In this document: positions 52,653-62,371 of the stretch, piece by piece | Numbering within the stretch: position 1 is the stretch's first letter | Layout of the letters: every line of letters starts with the position of its first letter | Assembly (NCBI GenBank): GCA_944548615.1 | Contig: OX155967.1 | Coordinates: 23,455,997-23,519,996, forward strand | Length of the DNA: 64,000 bases | From: Micropterix aruncella | Lineage: Eukaryota; Arthropoda; Insecta; Lepidoptera; Micropterigidae | Reading direction: 5' to 3' | The notes under the pieces: generated by a model | Told to the model about the DNA's origin: nothing | What the model saw: only the letters and a program-made list of their open reading frames with translations | The model's database searches: none | Made by a program: the position numbers and the translations under genes

Positions 52653-52786
52653 AGCTTACCGGCGATCGAAAGTCGACTGTTTGGTACGACAATGGATCAC
52701 CCACACGAGCTAACGAGCCAACAAGCCAACAGTTTATACCTTTATACCGTCGGCTCGCCAATGGATCACCCGCTTAACGGTAAGAT

Positions 52787-52850
52787 CACTGGTAAGATAA
52801 AAATAATCAACAAAAACAAACAGCAGTGACGCATCGCACTTTGGAACATT
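52787..52850. other. Flank of LINE3 target
   Basis: Short host sequence continuing the LINE3 target duplication, leading into the tandem duplication. Confidence 0.5.
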
Positions 52851-54472
52851 TTGACAGCTGCGAAATTAGAGGCCGACCAAAATTACTTTACCTTTATCGG
52901 AATCAAAACAGAGATATTTCAATTTCTGCCGAATTAACTGGGCAAAAAAAAAAACATTTTGGCATTTTATTTGATTTCAGCGCCGCTATGTTATAAAATA
53001 CCAAAATTGAAGTTACATGTGTTTATGAGATCAAAATTAAATGATGTTTCCTGTATGAATTTTGAAAAATAAGGAATAAAAATTAGGTCAATACCAATCA
53101 AATATTATACTAATACCAGAATCTAAACAAATTACCAGGGAAAATTTCCATAATGATTTCAGGGAAGGACCCAAGTGACATTGAAATGCTAAATAAAAAT
53201 ATCGTCATAACCGAATCCTGATCCTGAGCATACGCTTGACGCTGGCGAAACACTAACATGACTAATCAATATATCCCAAAGTTTTACCTGAAATATGATA
53301 ATAAATATGTTATCACCTAATTTTGTGAGTAGGCATTATGTCTTGATAATGCATGTGACATTAAAAACAGAAACCAACCAGTGACATTAAAATAGAAAAT
53401 ATTACCAATTTTACCGGTATAAAAAATTAACAGTTTTACAAGTTACATTTTAAATCTCTAAAATTATAAGCATTGCCGTACTACAAGCGATATATCATAT
53501 ATTTCAGAAGTTTGTATCTATGTGCACATAATGAGCGCAAATGAGCCATAATTAACAAAACGGCAAAGGATGCTTTTACAATTACTAAAGTTAGTCTATT
53601 TAAACATAGTATAATACACACACATACATAAGTGTTTTTACTGCACGGGCATTTTTTAGGCGATGAGTCAGTACAACGAAGTAAGCAACTTTTGATATAT
53701 TTTTTTAGAAAAACAAAAAAAAAATCTTTTGGAAAAAAATGTTTTTTGTTTTTTTTTTTAAATTTAAAAATTTGAAGAAGTTGACTGGTGAATAAAGGCT
53801 TGAGAAGCGTTTAAGCGCGTTGTGCCATCTAGCGGCAGGTAATATAGCGTATATAAACAATATTAGCGACATTTTACTTACCGCTAGATAGCGAATCGTG
53901 ATCACAGCTTTTCATACTTAAAAAAGTAAAAAAGGTTTTTTAAGTTTTTTCCAGATTTTTTTTATCAAAAGTTGCTTACTTTGTTGTACTGAGTCACCTA
54001 CTAAAAAATGCCCGTGCAGTAAAAACACCACATATAAGAGGAGAACGTTGTGATCGGTAAATTACTGGATATTTTTTTATAACTCCTTTGGTCGCAGCTG
54101 CTCTAACTGCCATACATCACTCCTCTCTCATAACATCGTGTTTATATCTCTTCTATCGCTCGGATTATCGTTTATTTTTACATAATTACGGATCTAGGTG
54201 TTCGATTAACTAGCTTCGATTTCGTTCTGGTAATTTGTTTTTTATAATTTGATACTAATGCTAACATTATTTACTAACCAAAACATTATAAAAGAATTAT
54301 GTTGTCCTAAATAAAAAGCTATTAAAATGGCGGTTTTGTACCTTCGATCGGCCTCTATTGGCGGAATGAAGGTCTCCATAGAACATAGAGCGACCAAAAA
54401 CAAAAATGAAACGTTGATTCGGAGAGATTTTTATTGGGTGATTATTTTGTATGAATATTAACGGGCATGATT
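52851..54472. repeat. 1.6-kb non-coding tandem unit, copy A
   Basis: Begins TTGACAGCTGCGAAATTAGA, which recurs at 54473. The whole order of sequence is repeated in copy B at roughly 85-90% by eye. Includes an inserted MITE (53632-54028) not present in copy B. No coding frame. Could be a long non-autonomous element or a satellite-like unit. Confidence 0.85.
53632..54028. mobile_element. 397-bp MITE with about 64-bp inverted termini
   Basis: Left end GTGTTTTTACTGCACGGGC and the matching inverted right end ending at 54028. The arms are about 64 bp with few mismatches, and a nested smaller inverted pair (CATCTAGCGG and CCGCTAGATAG, about 53825-53893) lies inside. Copy B of the tandem unit lacks it, giving an empty-site comparison. 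TSD unclear and class unknown. Confidence 0.8.
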
Positions 54473-55950
54473 TTGACAGCTGCGAAATTAGAGGCCGACC
54501 AAAATTACTTTAACTTTATCGGAATCAAAACAGAGATATTTCGATTTCTGCCGATGTACCTTTATGGGCAATGAAACCAATTTCATTTTGACATTTTATT
54601 TGCTTTCAGCGCTGCTATGTTATATAAAATACCAAAATTGATGTGTTCATGAGATCAAATGATGTTTCCTGTATGAATTTTTAAAAATAAGGGTTAAAAA
54701 TTAGGTCAATACCAATAAAATATTTTACTAATAACAGAATCTAGTCAAATTACCAGGAAAATTTTCAATGATGATTTCAGGGAAGGACCCGAGTGACATT
54801 GAAGTGCTAAATAAAAATATCGTTATAACCGAATTCCACGCTTGACGCTGGCGAAACACTAAAATGACTAATGAATCAATATATTCCAAAGTTTTAACTT
54901 AAATATAATAATAAATATGTAAGCACTTAATTTTGTGAGTAGAGATATGTCTTGATAATGCATATTTATACATGTGACATTATAAACAGAAACCAACTAG
55001 TGACATCAAAAATAGAAAAATTAACAAATTTTACTTGTTTAAAAAAATATCAGTTTTTCAAGTCATATTTTAAATCTCTAAAATTATAAGCATTACCGTA
55101 CTACAAGTGTTATATCATATATTTCATAAGTTTCATATTTCATTGTGCTTATTTCATATGTGCTCAAATGTAACCATAATTAACAAAACAATAGACAAAG
55201 GATGCTTTTACAATTACTAAAGTTAGTCTATTTAGGCATAGTATTATATAAGAGGAGAACGTTGTGTTCGATAAATTACTGGATATTTTTTTATAAAATC
55301 AAACACCTAGAAAACGATAGCAAGATATCTTAATTGATAAATGTTTTGTTCAGTACATGATTTTTACAAGACGCCCAGTGAGAAGGCATGTACTTAGATA
55401 AATTTTTCATAAATATACAGTCGAAGTAATAAAACGAACAGTTCACGCACCAATTTCGAACAGAGAAGATAGTAGAACACTACCGGTCTCACCACCATTC
55501 GTAAAATCGAACAGATTCCGGGTCACAACGCATCGCGTCCCCGTGGCGCCTCTTTTTGTATAATCGACAACTGCTCTAGGCGTTTTTCGCCATCTTCCTT
55601 GGCCGCAGCTGCCATACATCACTCCTCTCTCACAACATCGTGTTTATATCTCTTCTATCGCTCGGATTATCGTTTATTTTTACGTAATTACTGATCTAGG
55701 CGTTCGATTAACTAGCTTCGTTTTCGTTCCGGTATTTTTTTAATAAGTGCCTAATGCTAACATTATTTACTAACCAAAACATTATAAAAGAATTATGTTG
55801 ACCTAATGTCGGTTTTTGTACCTTCAATCGGCCTCTATCGGTGGTATGAAGGCCTCCATAGAACATAGAGCGACCAAAAACAAAAATGAAACATGAAATT
55901 CGGAGCGATTTCTATTGGTTGATTTTTTTGTATGAAGATTTAACGGGCAT
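54473..55950. repeat. 1.6-kb non-coding tandem unit, copy B
   Basis: Direct repeat of copy A, lacking the MITE but with its own insertion of about 310 bp at roughly 55295-55608. Both copies end in an ACGGGCATG string. No gene. Confidence 0.85.
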
Positions 55951-56591
55951 GCCTCGCGTATTTATATTATGAAATATTATCCATCAAACAAACAAACAAC
56001 AAACAAAAGAAGAAAAAAGTATTATCAGTGGCCTTGCGGACTGGTGTTGGGTGTTTAGTGGGATGGGGGTGTTTGCTCGTAGGCGAATCGATATTCAGAT
56101 GTTTCTTTTCGCAGTTTGTTCGATTCCTTAGACAAAAGCAATCCTGCGTTGTTCCTTTTCCAAATTGTGTGCTATTCAAATATAAGCGATATCATCGAAT
56201 TCGCTGTTAGGGTTCTAGATTTTCGTAAATTGTCGATATTCTACGTAATCGTAGGTCGTTCCTGGTAGTTTTATAACTTGTTCAACTGTTTTCGCATCGC
56301 TCCGCTTAGTATTCAGTAGATCCGCTCTCGTAATTCGTGTTTCATTTTGCATTCTCCAATTTTCGTTGTCGTTCCACCTATGACACATCGCGAAGTTTAT
56401 GCATTTTTTCGAGTGGTTATAGGATAAAACGCCACACATTTTGGCTAATTTTGTTTGTATTCTATCGAGGTTATAGAAAACTAAAAACTTTGTGTTTAAA
56501 AAATTCTTAATCAGGCAGAACTCTTCAAACAGTTTTGCATCATCTATAGGAATTCCTTTGTCCCTCAAAAGCACAAGATTTTTCAAATTGC
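55951..56591. other. Unassigned stretch with a 123-aa frame
   Basis: A minus-strand frame at 56215-56586 (MKNLVLLRDKGIPIDD to QFTKI) is open but matches no family I recognise. It contains a CGVLSYNHSKKC segment without a full zinc-site pattern. The rest is non-coding. I do not assign a function. Confidence 0.35.
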
Positions 56592-56656
56592 AGATCCTGC
56601 ATTAACCCGCCGTAGGTCGCGCTCAATTTTTGTAACAGGGTTGGTTACCTGTGGCA
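56592..56656. repeat. Repeat D, copy 1, left part
   Basis: Matches 61597-61640 and continues after hAT3 at 57500-57600, matching 61641-61740. Split by hAT3. Confidence 0.8.
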
Positions 56657-57499
56657 GGCGCGGATCTACGTCTTGTTTTGGGGGGGCGGACAGTGGGGGT
56701 GGGTTTCTGTCTATAGATAGTTAAAATAAATTATAGTGTGAATTTAGGGCATCCAATATGCTGAATAGAGATAGGTAATTAAGTAACTAAGGATTATAAA
56801 AAAGGAAAAGAAATAATGAATACACTCGTACATTTTTATTTTACTTCTAAATGAACAAATGATACATAATAGTGCATAACACAGAATTAAATTACAAATT
56901 GCAGTTTCCGGTGTTTTTTCTTTGCAAAACTTTCAGTTATCTTCTCTTTGTCTACTGAAATGTCAAAATGAATATGCAGGAGTGCCAACCCTGTTAACCT
57001 ATCCTCTACCATCGTGGATCGTAGCCAGGTTTTTAGTCGCCTCAGAGTTGAAAAACTTCTTTCGGCAGTCGCCACACTTACGGGCAAGGAGGCCATGATA
57101 AGGATGAGGCGATGTATGCCAGGGTAGATGAATTCGTTGGCCAGATCTAGAACATCTAGAATATTTTTTGGTTCAGAATAAGCGGGTTTATTTCTCTTTT
57201 CCCTTATAAAACTTTCTTTCCAGATCTTGTATTCTCCCAGAACTCCTGTCGCATGAACTCCTAGGAGACTCTTATGCTCTCTAACAAGATCTGCTACTAC
57301 ATTTGAGTGATCGCTATCGTTTTTTATTATTACCGATGGCATTATAATGTTTAAATTAAAAACCATTAAGGTTTCGGGTGGCAGTCGATTTTTGAGGTTG
57401 TTTATGACATTGTCCAGTAGCGGGATATATTTATTTTCAATCCTCGTTGGGGGGGCGGTCGCCCCCTCCGCCCCCCCCGCCCCCATAGATCTGCGCCTG
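56657..57499 (-). mobile_element. hAT3: 843-bp hAT deletion derivative
   Basis: Ends CAGGCGCGGATCTACG and minus-strand CAGGCGCAGATCTATG. Flanks ACCTGTGG (56649-56656) and CCTGGGG (57500-57506) are an imperfect 8-bp TSD. The second copy of repeat D at 61597-61740 is an empty site. The terminal TCTACG motif and C/G runs resemble the outer hAT. It retains only the transposase C-terminus. Confidence 0.85.
56887..57486 (-). pseudogene. hAT3 transposase C-terminus
   Basis: 199-aa frame. Its first residues (GAGGAEGATAPPTR) are read from the element terminus and are not native. Real homology runs from about IENKYIPLLDNVINNL to the dimerisation block VSVATAERSFSTLRRLKTW, LRSTMVEDRLTGLALLHIH and the tail KLQFVI. 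The catalytic domain has been deleted. The dimerisation block is the same type as in the 4322 relic. Confidence 0.88.
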
Positions 57500-57600
57500 C
57501 CTGGGGTCAGCCAGTATCCCCAAAACTAAACATGTTGTTTATACAATCTATGGCTTTCTTTTAAGTATTTTATGATTTAATAAATAGTTAAGAGTAGGGA
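57500..57600. repeat. Repeat D, copy 1, right part
   Basis: CCTGGGGTCAGCCAGTATCC onward matches 61641-61740. Followed by unassigned DNA up to the pogo2 target. Confidence 0.8.
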
Positions 57601-57939
57601 GACCGGGGCATAACGGGCACCTTAAGGATTATTATCGATGTAATCGATTGGAACGTCAGAATTAAACTCAATATATTTTTATTCATAACAGCATTTAATG
57701 CTCAAACATCCCAGACAGGAGTAATACTTTAAAAAATGTATCTTTCGGACTCCTCCCATTCCATTCAAAGTGTTTGTAACCTCCGCCCATACCCTCTTAA
57801 CAGCGAGTTGTTGCATGTTCCCTGCATACAAAAAACAATGTTTCATTGGAGATTGTTAGTACAAAATACCACTAGTTTGTTTTGATACACATGATCATAT
57901 TGATTATTGATCATTGACCGCACAATCATATTAATTAGG
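57601..57939. other. Spacer
   Basis: No gene recognised between repeat D and pogo2. Confidence 0.5.
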
Positions 57940-57941
57940 TA

Positions 57942-60777
57942 CCGTCGTGTGGGTTTTCTTTGCTCCATTTCAAAAAGTTTATTTTGGGAATCTCATTTTC
58001 AGGCGAATTTGATCCGTTTACTAATTTATGTATTGATCTATGACTTGAAGGGTGAGTCTATCTATACAATTCTCGATCGTGTATACATTTATACATTTAT
58101 ATTTCAAATATATACATTTATATTTTTTTATATTTTGGAGCAATGTCTACCCTTTGGTGGGGGTATTTTGCCCCACGAATTTCTGGACGTAGTTTTACCT
58201 AGATAATAAAACGCTGGCGTAAAGAAACCTCTCCCATATGGTCTCAAATTATTTGTCATTGAGTCATGGTACTGTTAGCACATGTAGAGATAATATTTTT
58301 ACTAAGAAAATATTTTTTTTTATTATAGTAAAGGAAAAAAAACCTTTAACTCACAAAAACGTTTATTGAATTCTCTTTACAATAATAATTAAAATCCCCA
58401 CAAGTTTCCTAGCTCCGGTATTTCAAAGAACCCTCTCTTAGAAATGATTTTTGGTTCTTTTATCGGCTCTTTGATGTCTAACCATGGATAAAAAAGGCAA
58501 TCAGGTTTTTCTGGCCATTTCCACGATTTCTTGGATCGCACCATTGCCGAAATAGTGGCCCCTGATTTATTAAATCCCAGAATTTTCCCTGGGAATTTTT
58601 CCCCTTCGTACATAAAAATAACGTGCTGTCCAATTTTTCTTGGAATTACAGGAATGCTCACAGGTTCTGCATTTTCCTCAAGGAAATTGTCATCGAGGTC
58701 ATCATCAAGGAAATTGTCATCGAGGTCAGAGGAGTCTCTTAGAGAAATTTTAATACTTTCATCATCACTTGATGCAAGATTGTCAGCATTGTCCATTGGC
58801 CTTGTCTTCTTGCGAGAAGTCTGTTGTTTCGAAGTGGATGGACCTTGTGTGAGTAGGGTTTCCACTTCACCGGTGACGCTTTTTCCAGGCTGAACATTAA
58901 ATTTTTTCGGGTGTTCCTTGCTTTGGTCATTGTCAATAAACTCCTTGTTTTTTTCAGAAATTCTGTAAATGAGGATTCGACGACCTGACTATTACCTGGC
59001 CGAGCAGGAAGCCTGGAAAGAACTTCATTGACGTTTATTGGGACTATGCCACATTTTTTAAAACCTGCCATAAGATTTTCCTTCTTGTTTGGTTCCAATG
59101 CGTCTATGAGCCTTTTCAAAAGCATAGGAAAATGCTGTTTTTGTAACACTGTGCATCTCGTGCCCTCAGCTGTCTCTTTCCACTCTGAAAGTATTTTTCG
59201 CCATGCAACTTTCATGGGATGAAAGAACGCCACATCAAGTGGCTGCGAAATATGCGTACTGTTAGGAGGTAGGCACACATATTCAATGTCATGATCTTGA
59301 CATAGTTTTAGTACATCTACAGTTATATGTGTGGATAAATTATCGCAGATGACAACCTTTTTACCGGAAAGTTTTTTCAGTCTTGGCAACAATAAGCCCT
59401 CGAACCAATCGGTAAATGCTACAAAGTCGAACCATCCGCTAGAATTGTTTCCATAGCGACAATTGGCTGGCCCATTTTCGGTCCACGTGTTCCACAGGCA
59501 AGTAGAGCGGTATAGAACATAAGGCGGAAGTAACTCTCCGAGAGCGTTCCCACAAAACATCAGGGAAATCGAAGTTTTCGAGGAATTTTTTATCATCTCA
59601 GGGTATTTTGTGCCTCTTTTTACCATAACTTTTTTCAAACCTGGGTTGTCTACTAAGTTGCTTTCATCAAAGTTCCAAATATTTTGGGGTGGAACATCTT
59701 TGATTACTTCACTTAAATTTTCAATGTAGCTACGTAGCACTTCTTCGTTCACAGCAGCCCTCTCTCTTCTTATGTTGTTGGCAAAACGCTGGACAACTTC
59801 CGGGTGACGCTTCAAAAAGGATCTGGCCCAGTCTATCCCCGGTGTATTGTTTTTGAAGTTCTTGACTGTCCTTCCACATTTGCTTAGGTATGATTTGACT
59901 ATCATTCTTAGGTCGAATGTATCGACCGGGAATCCGTAGTCGCTGAATCGCATCATACAAGTCACAAATGAATTCTCTTCATCTAGGCTGAATATAGTCT
60001 GATGACCCGGCTTCTTGTTGTGATAAGACTTCAGTTTATTTAGGAGGGTACGACGAGGAAAGCTGTATTTTTTTTCGGCTGCACGTTGAGTTATCTGTCC
60101 ATTTGTCAGTTCTTGCAAACATACTGCAAGGGTCGCGTCAGTATAGTCTCTATAGCGCCTGCTGCCTGGAGTCCTCTTGTACGTTCGTGGCATATCTGTA
60201 AATAATTCAGTTTTTAATAAACTTAGAACTTGTGCCTTTACATTAGCCTTTACAAATATTATCTTTGAATAACAAATTAGTATGGGGAGTAGACTTTGCT
60301 CCAGTAGATTTTTATACTGAAACAACAAATTTGCCTTGGGGGCGACTTTGCCCCACGGAGCAAAGTGTCCCCAAATCGGAGAAAAGTAACCTCACTTTTT
60401 TAATCTAGCGAATAATAAAAAACGCTTGCGACTTCGATTATGATTAAGTAATATGTTATTAAAAACTATGTACAGGATAGAACAAAAGCACACTTACCTC
60501 CATGCAGTTCCCACAACTAGATGAATACTTGAAATTTTGAGAGTACCTTGTCATGCATTTCGCGCTACAACAAGAAAACAGCTGCAAATTGTTATAGACA
60601 ATGTAGTCAAGTGTAGTGATGGGACAAAAAAATGTTGCCAGTGTAATAAAGTTCAAGAAAATGCAAACACCTTAAACATATTTATCCGTTTAAAGAAATA
60701 ATGGCGGTATTCAACTAAATACACATTTGGGGCAAAGTAGGTATGTAGTTCGGGAGCAAATTAACCCCACACGACGG
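57942..60777 (-). mobile_element. pogo2: pogo-like element with TA TSD
   Basis: Terminal inverted repeats of about 25 bp starting CCGTCGTGTGGG, flanked by TA at 57940-57941 and 60778-60779. 2836 bp with one transposase gene on minus. GGGGCAAAGT-type subterminal repeats lie near the right end (60340-60370 and 60729-60740). Confidence 0.92.
58389..60193 (-). pseudogene. pogo2 transposase, one homopolymer frameshift
   Basis: Starts MPRTYKRTPGSRRYRDY at 60193. Helix-turn-helix (LQELTNGQITQRAAEKKYSF, PRRTLLNKL), CENP-B-like domain (GIDWARSFLKRHPEV), catalytic blocks WNFDESNL, VVICDNLSTH and NSTHISQPLDVAFFHPMK. At a seven-A run (plus 58948-58954) the frame must shift by -1 to continue into NKEFIDNDQSKEHPKKFN and the frame ending at 58389. 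That frame holds an acidic linker and a C-terminal GQHVIFMYEGEKFPGKILGF domain, SH3/Tudor-like as in pogo1. Could be a mutation, a sequencing slip, or less likely a programmed shift. Confidence 0.88.
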
Positions 60778-60804
60778 TACTTATGTATAAAAATATCCAC
60801 ATTA

Positions 60805-60990
60805 ATAAAAGAAATGTTTATTTATATTTTTTTAGTCATCAAAACTACACAGGAGCTTTTTGGCATATTTTTAATAGGAATCTAAAATAAACATTATTAA
60901 AAATAAAAAATAAATCAAAAACTTTTCTCCTAACAAAATTAAATCTTCATAAAGTAGACAATCATAAAACTTATACCATACCATAAAAAA
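60805..60990. repeat. Direct repeat E, copy 1
   Basis: ATAAAAGAAATG through AGGAGCTTTTTGGC to the CATAAAACTTATACCAT segment. Repeated at 61756-61945 with small indels. The pair frames the gag relic and repeat D copy 2. Confidence 0.8.
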
Positions 60991-61114
60991 ATCAAAAAAC
61001 AATGGGCTTAAAGTTACCATTAGTGTACTGAGATACATTAGGGTACTGAGAAAATTATTAAAAAATAAAACATCAACCAACACTTTTCTTCTAACAAAAT
61101 TAAATCCATAAAGG

Positions 61115-61618
61115 CATTGGAGCACTGGAGCACTGAAATTAAGGCTTTGGAGCACTGGAAGAGAATAAGCCTCTACTGGCAGAGAATTGTAAAATAGGAA
61201 GACTTTCTCAGGGAGAAACTGACCCTCAAAGGTTAATACTACTGCACGGGAGGGCTTCCATACGGGCACCTCATTCGACCTGTCTCTGTAGTTTAGGCGT
61301 CTTATCTTGTGCACCCTGATCGGGTTGCACTGGTTGAAGCCCTCTAAAAGTTCGTCGTCTGTCAAAGACGAGTCTATTCTCTTAACGAGTCTAGTTCGGA
61401 AAATGGTGTACACATGCAGGGATGAAGGCTGAAAACTTACATGATTTTAAACACGGCAAGGCCGTAAAAGAGCTTGCGTATCCGCCCGTTTGAAAGGTGA
61501 TTTCAACTTTGTTGCGTCCAATCTTCTTGACCGAGCTGACTCCCTTAACTTTACTGTCGAAAAGTAATTTGCCTACGGAAGTGGCGTTTGTGGTTAAACC
61601 GCTGTAGGTCGCGCTCAA
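61115..61618 (-). pseudogene. LINE gag relic related to LINE1 gag
   Basis: Two overlapping frames read VKKIGRNKVEITFQTG then SSLTDDELLEGFNQCN, VHKIRRLNYRDRSN, VWKPSRAVVLTFEGQFLPE and KVFLFYNSLPVEAYSLPVLQ. This matches the central part of LINE1 gag at roughly 60-65% by eye. The frame shifts near 61405. The CCHC knuckles and both protein ends are missing. Confidence 0.85.
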
Positions 61619-61740
61619 TTTTTGTAACAGGGTTGGTCACCTGGGGTCAGCCAGTATCCACCAAACTAAACATGTTTTATAAAATCTATGGCTTTCTTTT
61701 AAATATTTTATGATTTAATAAAGAGTATAAAGAACTAAAA
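61597..61740. repeat. Repeat D, copy 2 (empty site for hAT3)
   Basis: Continuous version of the sequence that hAT3 interrupts at 56656/57500. Confidence 0.85.
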
Positions 61741-61755
61741 ATCACAAATAATAAT

Positions 61756-61945
61756 AAAAGAAATGTTTATTTATAATTTTTTTAGTCATCCAAACTACAC
61801 AGGAGCTTTTTGGCGTATTTTTAAATAATATAGGAATCTAAAATTAAAATTATCAAAAATAAAAATAAATCAACAAAAACTTTTCTCCTAACAAAATTAA
61901 ATCTTCATAAAGTAGACAACTATATGAGATCATAAAACTTATACC
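61756..61945. repeat. Direct repeat E, copy 2
   Basis: Second copy of 60805-60990. Same orientation. Confidence 0.8.
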
Positions 61946-61960
61946 ATAGGGGAAGCGCTA

Positions 61961-62205
61961 TAGTTATTGGCCATTTAAGCTCTTTCTATCCACTTTTTCA
62001 CTCATTACTCTCTATCTCATTGAAATATTTCTTTGTAAATTTTTAGGCCTAATCTTGTTTATTTTTTTGATTAGTTATTGAAAGGTTTATCTCAATTATA
62101 ATAATATTTCATATATATATTTATTATTAAAAAAAAAAAACGAAATGCGACAGTAATCGGCCACTTTTTTATAGTAATTGGCCACTTTATGACAGTTATT
62201 GGCCA
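61961..62205. promoter_or_regulatory. pogo3 TTGGCCA motif array
   Basis: TAGTTATTGGCCA at 61961, CAGTAATCGGCCA at 62151, TAGTAATTGGCCA at 62172 and CAGTTATTGGCCA at 62193. The last three are spaced exactly 21 bp apart, two helical turns. Probable transposase-binding sites (inference). Confidence 0.65.
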
Positions 62206-62371
62206 TGGTATTTATGATTACCTATTTTAGTAAAATATAGGATTTTAAACAAATGGGTAGGTACCTAGGTACCTCCTATATATTTTTTAAAGTAATAATT
62301 AAATAATATAACCAAACGAGTTTTTTTTAAATTATTTAAAATTTATGTTTAAACAAATGACAAAAATTACT

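Larger units (their letters stand above)
49642..52774. mobile_element. PIF/Harbinger element PIF2, near-intact
   Basis: Ends AGGTGGTGATCCATT and minus-strand AGCGGGTGATCCATT. TSD TAA at 49639-49641 and 52775-52777, expected for PIF/Harbinger. GATCCATTG-type motifs and CGAGCCAGCGAGCC-like strings recur subterminally at both ends (about 49672-49700, 49709-49722, 52690-52770). Both genes are present, with one frameshift in the transposase. It has landed in the target duplication at the LINE3 5' end. Confidence 0.9.

Noticed and set aside
53705..53905. 66-aa frame inside the MITE
   Set aside because: Low-complexity Phe/Lys sequence within a non-autonomous element.
56215..56586. Host zinc-finger gene
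   Set aside because: Two Cys residues in CGVLSYNHSKKC do not make a recognised finger, and no exons could be linked.
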